The notes under the pieces: generated by a model
Seen by the model: only the letters and a program-made list of their open reading frames with translations
Told to the model about the DNA's origin: nothing
Databases searched by the model: none
DNA from: Alcaligenaceae bacterium
GTDB taxonomy: Bacteria > Pseudomonadota > Gammaproteobacteria > Burkholderiales > Burkholderiaceae
Direction of reading: 5' to 3'
DNA: 22,255 nt
NCBI GenBank assembly: GCA_947372575.1
Contig: CANBUF010000002.1
Location: forward strand, 1-22,255
In this document: in pieces, positions 13,967-22,015 of the stretch
Position numbering within the stretch: the stretch's first letter is position 1
Layout of the letters: each line of letters opens with the position of its first letter
Translations under genes and position numbers: made by a program

Positions 13967-14362
13967 ATGCGATACAAGATCAAAGCAAAATTTTTCTGGA
14001 CATGGCTGACCGCTTTAGCGGTGCTGTTGTCTGCGCTTGCTCCAACGATCTCGCATGCAACCCGCGCACGACAAGGTGACAGTCTGGAGTTTTCTTCTAT
14101 CTGCACCACCTCCGGTCTTAAATGGGTAGACGCCAAAACGGGTGAAATCCTTGAGGCAGCTCCCGCATCAACAAAAGTTCCTGGTCACGACGGATTCTGT
14201 GATGCCTGCGTCACGCATACCCCCGCCCTCCTGCCTACCAGTCAGCTTGACGCCTTGATTACCAAACCAACAGAAACAGCACTGCCATTTCTGTTTCTTC
14301 ATGCACCAAGAACTCTTTTTGCCTGGTCGCAATCCAACCCTCGAGCACCACCCGCTGCCTGA
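13967..14362 (+). CDS. DUF2946 protein, CruR-like copper-sensing upstream ORF
   Basis: A 131-residue protein from ATG 13967 (a GTG one codon earlier is the alternative). It has a basic N-terminus and a hydrophobic segment (about 10-29, FWTWLTALAVLLSALAPTIS) that looks like an export signal. It then carries SICTTSGLKW and HDGFCDACVTH with a CXXC (CDAC), and ends SNPRAPPAA. CXXC plus C-terminal RAPP are the two functional elements shown for the B. pertussis DUF2946 protein BP2923. There, copper seen by the nascent chain through CXXC relieves translation arrest at RAPP and allows Rho termination before the TonB-receptor gene. No Shine-Dalgarno is visible upstream. The gene heads a four-gene operon with a TonB-dependent receptor, as in Bordetella. 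Confidence 0.88.
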   Translation: MRYKIKAKFFWTWLTALAVLLSALAPTISHATRARQGDSLEFSSICTTSGLKWVDAKTGEILEAAPASTKVPGHDGFCDACVTHTPALLPTSQLDALITKPTETALPFLFLHAPRTLFAWSQSNPRAPPAA

Positions 14363-14554
14363 ACCCAGAGCGCGTGATTCGTGTTTTAAGCTCGATTCAA
14401 TCTCGTCGTCCAGATCGTCCCGCATGACAGTCTAAGTTAGTCGCACTGCCATCACGGATCTGAGCCACAACTCGAACGCCCGCAATATGTAATCGCCGCG
14501 CACCCATGGTGCCGCAGCTTTTTCAGCAAGCACTCAACAATCGAGAGACCAGAA
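14363..14554 (+). promoter_or_regulatory. Candidate Rho-utilisation/leader region between uORF and receptor gene
   Basis: This is a 192-bp untranslated gap inside an otherwise tight operon (next spacings 17 bp and a 4-bp overlap). It holds a pyrimidine-C-rich, G-poor stretch at about 14390-14424 (tcaatctcgtcgtccagatcgtcccgc) with many YC dinucleotides, and a second at about 14449-14480. Both are the kind of sequence Rho binds. By analogy with B. pertussis bp2923-bfrG, this is where copper-dependent Rho termination would occur. No intrinsic terminator hairpin with a T-run is seen. Confidence 0.45.
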
Positions 14555-16807
14555 ATGAACCCAGGCAGGCCCATTCGCGCAGCACAATGCGCCAAGCAAA
14601 AATTAGCAGGCTTGCTCTCGCTATTGACCGTCACACTGCCACTATGTAGCATGGCACAAACAGACTCCGTTCCTGCGCCCTCCTCACAAGCGCATCAAGC
14701 GTCTCAAGCAGTAAGTGTGATTACCGTCACCGCGGGTCGTGGCACAGAACTCGAAGATCTGCCCTTGAGTACGACGGTGATCTCTCGTGAAGAAGCCCAA
14801 AACAGCCCTGAAAACTCGGCCGACCAGATTATCAACAAGATTCCAGGCGTATTCGTTCAGAATATTCCTTCGACTGCCCTGCATCCGACGGGGAGCACGT
14901 TCAGCATTCGGGGCTTTGGCACCAGCACCAACGTCAACACACTTGTCATGGTCGATGGCATTCCTTTTAATGATCCGTTTTTCAGAACGGTCGACTGGGC
15001 ACGCATTCCCAAAAACTCCATTGACAGCATTGAAGTCATCCGGGGCGGTGGTGCCACCAGTCTCTGGGGCAATCTGGCCATGGGTGGCGTGGTCAATGTC
15101 ATCACACGCCCACCACAAGACGATAAGTTAAGCGTCTACGCTGATTACGGCAGCTACAACACCGTGAATACCGGCTTCTCGGGTGCGCTTTTTAAAACAG
15201 ATAAAGTATCCATGGGAATCAGCTATGACTATTCCCGGACTAACGGCTACAACCTGACACCTGAGCAATATCGCAGCCCCTACATGACGGCCACGGGATC
15301 ACAAGTCAACAACCTGACCTTGTCGACCTATTTCACGCCCGATGCTGATTCAAAGTATTACGTCAAACTCAACCTCAACACCACGGCCGAAACCACAGCC
15401 GTTTGGGAAAACGCCAGCAACAACTGGAATAACTATGTACTCTCTGCTGGAGGCACAACACGCTTTGCAGACAACAGTTCAATCAACATGAATGCCTGGG
15501 CCAGTTTTCAACAAATGAAAACAACCAATGCGGGCCAAACTCCTGCCTACAATATTTTTACGCCAAATATTGGTGTGCCCTACATGAGTCAGAATGAGAC
15601 CGACAACTACCAGAGTTATGGTGGCTCGATTTTCTATCAGCAAGACTTCGGACAATTCAAAAACGTTAAGTTTGGTGCTGATGCACGCCTGATCACCTCG
15701 AATGACAATATTGACCAATTCGCCGCGACCGGCTTGAACTCAGCCAATCTGATTAACAAAGGTCAGAATACCTTTGAAGGTTTGTTTGTGACCGGCACAT
15801 ACAAGTTTGAAAATACTCCTCTGGATGTGAACTTCGGAATCAGGCAAGACCTCTACCAGATTGCAAACTCTAGCCTGGGCGGGGCAGTCGTAGGTGCTAC
15901 GGGTTCCCTGGCGCCCTTCTCCGTCCCGTTGGCAAACAATAGCTACAGCAGCCTGGATCCCAGTCTGGGGCTGAAGTATTACGTCAATGATTACCTGGAT
16001 ATCCGCGCTGCAGCCTACCGTAACTTTGCTGCTCCTGGGATGAACCAGCTCTATCGTACGTATCTGAGCGGCTCAAGCCTGACGATTGCGAATCCGAACC
16101 TCGCACCGCAGACGAACTTTGGACAGGAAATTGGTTTTGATCTGAATACAAAAAATAAAGATGCAAATCTGTCTTTTACGATGTTCAACAATCAGCTGAG
16201 CAACTTTCTGGATTTGGCGACGATGTGTGGTACCGCCGCCAGCTGTAATGGCAGCATCGCCGGAACTGGCCTCGCACCGGGTAGCGTGTCGACCCTCAGG
16301 CAATATGTGAATGCAGGCAATGCGACGATCCGCGGTTATGAGATACTGGCCGATGCACAAGTCACCAGGGACGTGAAGGCCAATATTGGATTCACCCAGA
16401 CGTGGGCGTACCTTTCTACTTCAGATTTTGATAACGGCACCAGCCCAGCTGATCCGACCAACGCGCAGCTGGGTCAAGTGCCCCCCTGGATGCTCAATGC
16501 CGGGGTCGTCTGGCAGGCCACGTCCGAACTGAATCTTTCTGGACAGTTGCAGTCCTTTCCTTCGTACTGGAACAACACTGCACATACCCAGCAGAACGAT
16601 GCAGCCACGCTCGTGAATGTGGGGTTCAGATACCAGCTTGATAAAACCGTACAACTGTACGGCAGCATACAGAACCTCTTCAATACGAGTTATCTCGCGC
16701 AAGGAATGACCTACACGACCTTTCAGGGCAGTACAGTGAGTGGCTCGGGAGTACCCGCGCTCGGTATGCCGCGCTGGTTCACTCTCGGTATGCGCGCCAG
16801 TTTTTAA
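14555..16807 (+). CDS. TonB-dependent outer-membrane receptor, probable copper receptor (BfrG-like)
   Basis: The 750-residue protein has a signal peptide (1 to about 34, cleavage near CSMAQTD). A TonB box follows at about 53-59 (SVITVTA), then a plug domain at about 65-186 (IINKIPGVFVQNI, TFSIRGFG, LVMVDGIPFNDPF, IEVIRGGGATSLWGNLAMGGVVNVITR). The 22-stranded-type barrel ends in a terminal Phe (RWFTLGMRASF), the normal assembly signal. The ATG at 14555 has GAGAG about eight bases upstream. Copper is inferred only from operon context: the gene follows a DUF2946 uORF as bfrG does in B. pertussis, and is followed by a Cys-rich propeller and a thioredoxin. A siderophore or other metallophore substrate cannot be excluded from the receptor sequence alone. 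Confidence 0.93.
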   Translation: MNPGRPIRAAQCAKQKLAGLLSLLTVTLPLCSMAQTDSVPAPSSQAHQASQAVSVITVTAGRGTELEDLPLSTTVISREEAQNSPENSADQIINKIPGVFVQNIPSTALHPTGSTFSIRGFGTSTNVNTLVMVDGIPFNDPFFRTVDWARIPKNSIDSIEVIRGGGATSLWGNLAMGGVVNVITRPPQDDKLSVYADYGSYNTVNTGFSGALFKTDKVSMGISYDYSRTNGYNLTPEQYRSPYMTATGSQVNNLTLSTYFTPDADSKYYVKLNLNTTAETTAVWENASNNWNNYVLSAGGTTRFADNSSINMNAWASFQQMKTTNAGQTPAYNIFTPNIGVPYMSQNETDNYQSYGGSIFYQQDFGQFKNVKFGADARLITSNDNIDQFAATGLNSANLINKGQNTFEGLFVTGTYKFENTPLDVNFGIRQDLYQIANSSLGGAVVGATGSLAPFSVPLANNSYSSLDPSLGLKYYVNDYLDIRAAAYRNFAAPGMNQLYRTYLSGSSLTIANPNLAPQTNFGQEIGFDLNTKNKDANLSFTMFNNQLSNFLDLATMCGTAASCNGSIAGTGLAPGSVSTLRQYVNAGNATIRGYEILADAQVTRDVKANIGFTQTWAYLSTSDFDNGTSPADPTNAQLGQVPPWMLNAGVVWQATSELNLSGQLQSFPSYWNNTAHTQQNDAATLVNVGFRYQLDKTVQLYGSIQNLFNTSYLAQGMTYTTFQGSTVSGSGVPALGMPRWFTLGMRASF

Positions 16808-16824
16808 CCTTTCTACTTTCAAAT

Positions 16825-18144
16825 ATGCCATTCATGACCCGTCTGAACCGCACTTCACTTCGCACGTTGCCTCGCACCTCCCTGCTCGCGACAGGCGCAT
16901 GGATCTTCGTCACCGCGCTGAGCGTCGGTGCAACCGGGACGAGCGCTCACGCGCAAAGCCAGGCAACTGCGCCCTCGCATGCGATGCATACAGGCTCATC
17001 ACCCTACAGCGCGATGGCTGCAAGCGCATGCAAAGAGCCAACTATCGAATGCGGTAAAGCGGCCATGCCCTATTTTGCAGCCGATGGCGCCTTATGGGTG
17101 ATCTGGTCCGCAGCGGGTGCCGTTTCCGTTGCCCGCTCCACAGATCTTGGCAAGACCTTTGCACCGCGTATTGAAATTGCGCAGCACGGAGCGTTTCTGG
17201 ATACGGGACCAGACGCCCGCCCCCAGCTTGTCGGTGACAAGCAAGGCAACCTGATTGCTGCCTATTCTTTCTTTCGCGACAAACAATGGAATGCGCAAGT
17301 CAACATTGCCACATCCAAAGATAAGGGGCACAGTTTTTCAACACCTGAATCCATTACACAGGATCCGAGCAGCCAAAGATTCGCAAGCCTCGCAGTGGGC
17401 CCAGACAGTAAAGTCTTTGCGAGCTGGATAGATAAGCGATTGGTCGCTGCCGACATCAGATCAGGCAAAAAACGCTCTGGCGGATCCATCGCCTACGCCT
17501 GGTCCGATGCGATCGGTCAATCGTTTAAAACAGAGCACATCGCCAATCCAGACACCTGTGAATGTTGCCGGATTGCCGTTGCAATGGGCCCCAGCGGATT
17601 GCCTGTCATTCTGTACCGGGCGATTTTTGACCGCACCACCCGCGACCATGCATCACAAGCTTTTACTGCACGCGAACAACCCGGTCCGATCCAGCGTGTC
17701 TCGACCGATGACTGGAAAACTGATGTCTGTCCTCATCATGGCCCCGCACTGACCATCTCTCCCGCCGGCACCCTGCATGCAGCCTGGTTTACGCAGGGCG
17801 CTGCACGCACCGGGATTTTTTATGCAAGATCTGCCGATCAAGGTGCGCACTATTCAGCGCCCCGTGCGATCGGTAATCCTCAGGCACAACCGGGCCGTCC
17901 CTACCTGCTCGCACAAGGACAAAACGTATGGCTTGTCTGGAAAGAGTTTGATGGCAAGCGTGCAGCAATTTTCATGCAATACTCGATCGACGATGGCCTG
18001 AACTGGAGTGATCCGGCACAGGTGGCACAGTCTGTTGGCTATTCGGACCATCCTCTGCTCATCGCGCTTCAAGACAAAGTCTATCTCTCCTGGCTCACAG
18101 CAAGCGAGGGATACCGACTGATCGAACTGAAGCATGCACCATGA
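16825..18144 (+). CDS. Exported BNR/Asp-box beta-propeller (sialidase-like fold) with CECC motif
   Basis: A 439-residue periplasmic protein: signal peptide to about residue 43 (TSAHAQS), then a propeller with Asp-boxes STDLGKTF (105-112), SKDKGHSF (164-171), SADQGAHY (336-343) and SIDDGLNW (387-394), and a weaker SDAIGQSF. Databases would probably label it exo-alpha-sialidase. However, I do not see a convincing FRIP motif or the sialidase arginine triad in context. It instead has conserved-looking cysteines: CECC at 245-248, VCPHHGP at 301-307, Cys69 and Cys76, plus HAMH near the mature N-terminus. These could bind a metal or be redox partners of the thioredoxin encoded next. It starts 17 bp after the receptor and overlaps the next gene by 4 bp. 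Confidence 0.85.
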   Translation: MPFMTRLNRTSLRTLPRTSLLATGAWIFVTALSVGATGTSAHAQSQATAPSHAMHTGSSPYSAMAASACKEPTIECGKAAMPYFAADGALWVIWSAAGAVSVARSTDLGKTFAPRIEIAQHGAFLDTGPDARPQLVGDKQGNLIAAYSFFRDKQWNAQVNIATSKDKGHSFSTPESITQDPSSQRFASLAVGPDSKVFASWIDKRLVAADIRSGKKRSGGSIAYAWSDAIGQSFKTEHIANPDTCECCRIAVAMGPSGLPVILYRAIFDRTTRDHASQAFTAREQPGPIQRVSTDDWKTDVCPHHGPALTISPAGTLHAAWFTQGAARTGIFYARSADQGAHYSAPRAIGNPQAQPGRPYLLAQGQNVWLVWKEFDGKRAAIFMQYSIDDGLNWSDPAQVAQSVGYSDHPLLIALQDKVYLSWLTASEGYRLIELKHAP

Positions 18145-18707
18145 GCACAGGTACCATGAAAACACTCACCTCTAGAACAGGGCCACGCACCAGGAAACTT
18201 TCCATGCTCCTTCATACAATCATCAGACCAGGTATCAGACAGACCACAACCGCGCTGTGCGGACTCATCTTGAGCCTGTGTCTGAGCTCTGTGCAGGCCC
18301 TCACGCTGACGGACTACAAACCAGGTGACTGGCAAGCCTTGATTGCAAGCGCTGGAAAATCACCACTGATTGTGCATTTCTGGGGATTCACCTGTGGTCC
18401 ATGCCTGGAAGAATTACCGCGCTGGGGCGCTTTTCTCGAAAAGAACACAGCGCTCAAAACAATCTTCATCGAAGTCGACCAAGTCCCCGAATCGGCCAGC
18501 TTGAAGGCTCTGCATGATGCGCATCTGGACCTTGCCGATCTTCGTGTCAGCACTGCATACTTTGATGAATATATGCGATATGAAATCGATCCAAAATGGA
18601 TGGGAGAGTTACCACTCACCCTGCTAATCAGTCCACAGGGTGAGGTCAAGCGCTTACGTGGAACCGTGGATTTTGCAGACCTTCGCAAATGGCTCAATAC
18701 GCAATAA
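18141..18707 (+). CDS. TlpA-like periplasmic thioredoxin-fold protein
   Basis: A 188-residue protein. A basic N-terminus and hydrophobic segment at about 34-53 (ALCGLILSLCLSSVQA) predict export by a signal peptide or anchor. A TlpA/ResA-type thioredoxin domain follows: VHFWGFTCGPCLEELP with active-site CGPC (Cys85, Cys88) and the cis-Pro region ELPLTLLISPQG about 85 residues later. Its ATG overlaps the propeller-gene stop (ATGA at 18141-18144), indicating coupled translation; in-frame ATGs at codons 6 and 22 are alternatives. A plausible job is to keep the cysteines of the propeller protein, or of copper-ligand sites, reduced. This is an inference from adjacency. It ends 4 bp from the convergent hydrolase gene. 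Confidence 0.88.
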   Translation: MSTGTMKTLTSRTGPRTRKLSMLLHTIIRPGIRQTTTALCGLILSLCLSSVQALTLTDYKPGDWQALIASAGKSPLIVHFWGFTCGPCLEELPRWGAFLEKNTALKTIFIEVDQVPESASLKALHDAHLDLADLRVSTAYFDEYMRYEIDPKWMGELPLTLLISPQGEVKRLRGTVDFADLRKWLNTQ

Positions 18708-18711
18708 GGTT

Positions 18712-19578
18712 TTATTTACTGCGTATCAGCTCAATAAAACGCAAGGCCATCTCAGCACACGCATCAGGATGTGTCGCAGCAATATGATAAGAATCTGCCT
18801 GTAACTCAGTCAGCACCGAACCGGGTATGCGTTGCTGCCACTTCTGCACTGATGCAACAGACTGGCGCTGACTCATGGCATCGGGCGTCTCAGGTTGTAC
18901 AGCGACAATCACTTGTGTCGGGCACAGGATGGATCCCAGGCGATCTGGCTCAGCAAGACCGGGCAGCATTCTAAAGCAAGCTTTAACCGTCTGCGCAGGT
19001 GCCGCGCCCATATACTGTGTCCACCACTCCATCGCCTCTGGTGACAGCGCGGATCCCATGCGACCCGGCATCGTATGTCGCGCCCAACCAATCACACCCT
19101 CCTGATCGACCCAGTCGATCCATTGCTGCACCCATTTGCCAAGCGCACCGCCTGGGGAAATCAAGACGCCAGCAAGCGTCATGGACGCAAGCCAATCAGG
19201 TTGTTGCTGGGCAAGATACAAAATGATCTGTGCGCCAAGCTTGGTGCCAACGACATGCACCTGATCGACCCCCAGAGACTGAATCAGCGCTTCAATATCC
19301 TGCGCCAGACGGGGAATCGTCAACACCTCATCTGTGGCCAAAGGCGTTGAGCGACCGTAGCCACGCAGGTCTGGCCTGATCACGCGACAGGTGCGCGACA
19401 GATGCGGAACCCAGCCATTGAATGCTTCTGCTGTTTCGCCAATGCCATGCAACAACATGACTGTCGGGGCGGTGGTCCAGCCATCCGTGCAATCATCTTC
19501 GAGATAGGCGATTTCGACACCCGGAGCGACCACGACGCGTTCTGCGCATCGCACTGCGTGAATGTTCCTCATTGTCAT
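18712..19578 (-). CDS. Alpha/beta-hydrolase-fold protein lacking the usual nucleophile
   Basis: A 288-residue protein. The oxyanion-loop motif MLLHGIGE (41-48) and DLRGYGRS (70-77) are typical of the alpha/beta hydrolase fold, as is the C-terminal His265 (DSYHIAATHPD). The nucleophile elbow, normally G-x-S-x-G, reads V-V-G-T-K-L-G, placing Lys113 where the Ser/Cys/Asp nucleophile belongs. Either it is a non-hydrolytic member or it uses another mechanism. The gene is last in the operon MmgE/PrpD-Bug-hydrolase; its ATG overlaps the Bug stop by 4 bp (19575-19578). That suggests it acts on the compound bound by the Bug protein or on the PrpD product. Confidence 0.87.
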   Translation of the reverse strand: MTMRNIHAVRCAERVVVAPGVEIAYLEDDCTDGWTTAPTVMLLHGIGETAEAFNGWVPHLSRTCRVIRPDLRGYGRSTPLATDEVLTIPRLAQDIEALIQSLGVDQVHVVGTKLGAQIILYLAQQQPDWLASMTLAGVLISPGGALGKWVQQWIDWVDQEGVIGWARHTMPGRMGSALSPEAMEWWTQYMGAAPAQTVKACFRMLPGLAEPDRLGSILCPTQVIVAVQPETPDAMSQRQSVASVQKWQQRIPGSVLTELQADSYHIAATHPDACAEMALRFIELIRSK

Positions 19579-20549
19579 TGCGCTTCAACCTTTCCGTCCG
19601 CAATGACTTTTTGCCACTTGCTAATCTGTTTGTCGATTTCTATTCTTAGGTCTTTCGCGGGCAGCCCCTGCACATCGACATCGAGCTGAGTCAGTTGCTT
19701 GACAAATCCGGGCTCAGCGCAAATTTCCAGCATAACTTTTTCGAGTGTCGCGACAACGTCTGCGGGCATTCCTGCTGGACCAAGAATACCCAGCCAGTAG
19801 GTTGACTCAAACTCCGGGTACCCCAGTTCAGCCACTGTCGGCACATTGGGCAAATATGAAGCGCGGTGTGCGCCTGTAACAGCCAACACATTGAGCCGGC
19901 CATCTTCGACCATATCCCTTGAGGTGATATAGCCTTCAATCTTGACATCCACGCGCCCAGCGATGAGATCGGCCTTGGCAGGTCCCGTTCCCTGGTATGG
20001 CACATGCAGCATTTTCAAACCCACTGTATTGGCGAGCATTGCCATCGACAGATGTGGCCAGCTTCCAACGCCAGCCGACGAATATACGACCTCATCGGGA
20101 TGGGCTTTCGTATATTGCACAAACTCATTAAACGTCTTGTAAGGCTTTTGAGCCTGTGCAAGAAAGGCTCCAGGGTGACTGGCGACGAAAACGATTGGCG
20201 TGAAGTCTTTTACTGTGTCGTAGGGCAAGGCTTTAAGCAATGACGCATTAACTGTTAAGGACGTATTTCCCATGAGCAGGGTATAGCCATCTGGTGCTGC
20301 CTTGGCGACTAAATTTGAACCAATCACAGTGCCTGCACCGGGTCGATTTTCAACAATCATTTTTTGGCCAAGCAATACGCTGGCGCGATTAGCAATGATA
20401 CGTCCGACAACATCGGTCGAACCTCCTGGCGGGAATGGAACAATCAGTGTGATCGCATGATCAGGATAGGCTGCCTGCGCCCCAGACAAACAGGACATTG
20501 CGAGTAGCCCCGCGAAAGCTATTCGGAAAGGCTTGAAGAATTTTTTCAT
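19575..20549 (-). CDS. Bug family substrate-binding protein (tripartite tricarboxylate transporter receptor)
   Basis: The protein is 324 residues from the ATG at 20549, preceded by GAGACAAAAA; an in-frame TTG four codons upstream is less likely. It has a signal peptide MKKFFKPFRIAFAGLLAMSC cleaved near SGAQA-AYPD. Bug hallmarks are all present: YPDHAITLIVPFPPGGSTDVVGR at the mature N-terminus, ENRPGAGTVIGSN, APDGYTLLMGN and HVPYQGTGPAKADLIAGRVD. Bug proteins bind small carboxylates or related solutes in the periplasm. No TctA/TctB membrane genes are adjacent, which is common because Bordetella-type genomes carry many orphan Bug genes. It lies between an MmgE/PrpD gene (38 bp upstream) and a hydrolase-fold gene (4-bp overlap). 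Confidence 0.94.
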   Translation of the reverse strand: MKKFFKPFRIAFAGLLAMSCLSGAQAAYPDHAITLIVPFPPGGSTDVVGRIIANRASVLLGQKMIVENRPGAGTVIGSNLVAKAAPDGYTLLMGNTSLTVNASLLKALPYDTVKDFTPIVFVASHPGAFLAQAQKPYKTFNEFVQYTKAHPDEVVYSSAGVGSWPHLSMAMLANTVGLKMLHVPYQGTGPAKADLIAGRVDVKIEGYITSRDMVEDGRLNVLAVTGAHRASYLPNVPTVAELGYPEFESTYWLGILGPAGMPADVVATLEKVMLEICAEPGFVKQLTQLDVDVQGLPAKDLRIEIDKQISKWQKVIADGKVEAQ

Positions 20550-20587
20550 TTTTTGTCTCAAAATTATTATGCGTTGTTCAATCGTTT

Positions 20588-21931
20588 TTATTTGTCTGTA
20601 TGCAATAAAGCAGTGAGCTCACTGATATGTTCCAGACGCTCAAGATCCAGCACCATCGCGAGAATTTTTTCAGACTGTTCGCCAGGCATAAAGCTGGTCA
20701 ATCGACGAAACTTTGCCACGATTTTTTCTTTGGTTGGCTGCAGCGTATCCATCTCCAGGCCAGAGAGTGCATGCATGGTACCGCCACAGTCAATCTCGAC
20801 ATCTACACGCCCACCCTGATCAGGGGCAGGATCGATGAGATCAATTCGTTCGGCAAGTGCCAAGACGTCTGGATCGGTAAAGTTTTCATAAAACTTATAA
20901 AGTTCGACCGGCTTACCCGCGAGCGCCGCAGCAACGGTAAAGCGGGCGCTCACGCGCGCCTTGAGGGGTGCTTCATAGGGATGGACGTTTTGAAAACCCG
21001 GATTGGTGAGGGTCGCAAGTGGTGCACGAATTCTCACGCGATTGATCTGCTCGGGACGAAGCTGATGCTGTTGCTTCAAGACGAGCGCCAGGTGCACAGG
21101 CGTTTGCACAAAAATGCATACTGGCCGCTCTTTGTAAATCACATCGTGAATCAAAAAACGTTTACCTAAATCACGGATCGCCTCATGCGACTGCTCAACT
21201 GACCGTGCAAACGCCTGAAAGTATCCTGACCGACCTTCAAAGGTGGTGGGGGCTGCTGTTGCACCACAATGGGCAAGGACTGCTGCAGACACGCCACTGC
21301 GTGCGGCCCAGCCGACGTTGAGCTTGACGTCCATCGTGCCATGATGAAAGCCCTCGCCGAACCCCGAAGCAAACATGGTCGAACAACCTAGGGCATTGAC
21401 GAGTTCAGCGGACTGTAGACCAAGCATCTTTCCCGCGGCAGCTGCGGCACCTACCGCACCTGCAACACCCGAGCCTCTAAAAAATGGCAACATCGTCGGC
21501 CCACCGAGATAGGCGCGTGCCACTAAGTCATAGCCCACCACCACGCTGGTGAGGAGGTCTCGTCCACTACTGTTTTGCTCTTCGCCGATAGCCATCGCCG
21601 CAGGGATCGTCACCGCCCCAGGATGAGATTTTTCAAGAAAATCATCATGCGTACACCCATTGACAAGCGTGGCATTGACAAAAGCGGCATCGATTGCGGG
21701 GACCCGTAACGCATGACCGATCACCGTCGCCTGCCCTCTGTTGTGCTGCACAAATTTTCTCGCAACCGCTGGTACCGGCAAATCACGGGCAGCAAGCGAA
21801 GTGGCGAGCGCATCCAGGATGCAGGACTTGGCAAGCAGCACCGTTGCGTCTGGCAACGCCTCAAATTTTGTGTCGAAAATAAATTGGCTCAAGTCACGCG
21901 CAAGCGTGGCCTGTGTCTTGCTGGTGTCCAT
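20588..21931 (-). CDS. MmgE/PrpD family protein (2-methylcitrate dehydratase-like)
   Basis: A 447-residue protein, normal length for the family, without a signal peptide and so cytosolic. The family signature is visible as NATLVNGCTHDDFLEKSHPGAV followed by TIPAAMA, with the Asp/His cluster near the active site. The Gly/Ala-rich GVAGAVGAAAAAGKMLGL helix and GEGFHHGTMDVKLNVGWAARSG follow, also typical. Characterised relatives dehydrate 2-methylcitrate, decarboxylate cis-aconitate or epimerise iminodisuccinate, so an enzyme acting on a di- or tricarboxylate is likely. The ATG at 21931 has GGGGA five bases upstream and AAGGAG further up. It is the first gene of the three-gene operon with Bug and the hydrolase-fold protein. 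It is homologous to the Tat-type gene at the left edge but has a different cellular address. Confidence 0.92.
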   Translation of the reverse strand: MDTSKTQATLARDLSQFIFDTKFEALPDATVLLAKSCILDALATSLAARDLPVPAVARKFVQHNRGQATVIGHALRVPAIDAAFVNATLVNGCTHDDFLEKSHPGAVTIPAAMAIGEEQNSSGRDLLTSVVVGYDLVARAYLGGPTMLPFFRGSGVAGAVGAAAAAGKMLGLQSAELVNALGCSTMFASGFGEGFHHGTMDVKLNVGWAARSGVSAAVLAHCGATAAPTTFEGRSGYFQAFARSVEQSHEAIRDLGKRFLIHDVIYKERPVCIFVQTPVHLALVLKQQHQLRPEQINRVRIRAPLATLTNPGFQNVHPYEAPLKARVSARFTVAAALAGKPVELYKFYENFTDPDVLALAERIDLIDPAPDQGGRVDVEIDCGGTMHALSGLEMDTLQPTKEKIVAKFRRLTSFMPGEQSEKILAMVLDLERLEHISELTALLHTDK

Positions 21932-22015
21932 ATTGTCCCCAAACTCCTTTTTTACGTACGCATCTCCCCTGTGAGGGAAGGTGCGCGCAGGAGTTTCTTG
22001 TTGTTACTGAAGCAT

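Noticed and set aside
16825..18144. Genuine secreted sialidase
   Set aside because: Asp-boxes show only the propeller fold; no convincing sialidase catalytic set was seen, and the operon context points to metal uptake.
20550..20561. TTG start for the Bug gene
   Set aside because: The ATG four codons later begins a standard signal peptide and has a GAGAC ribosome site at suitable distance.
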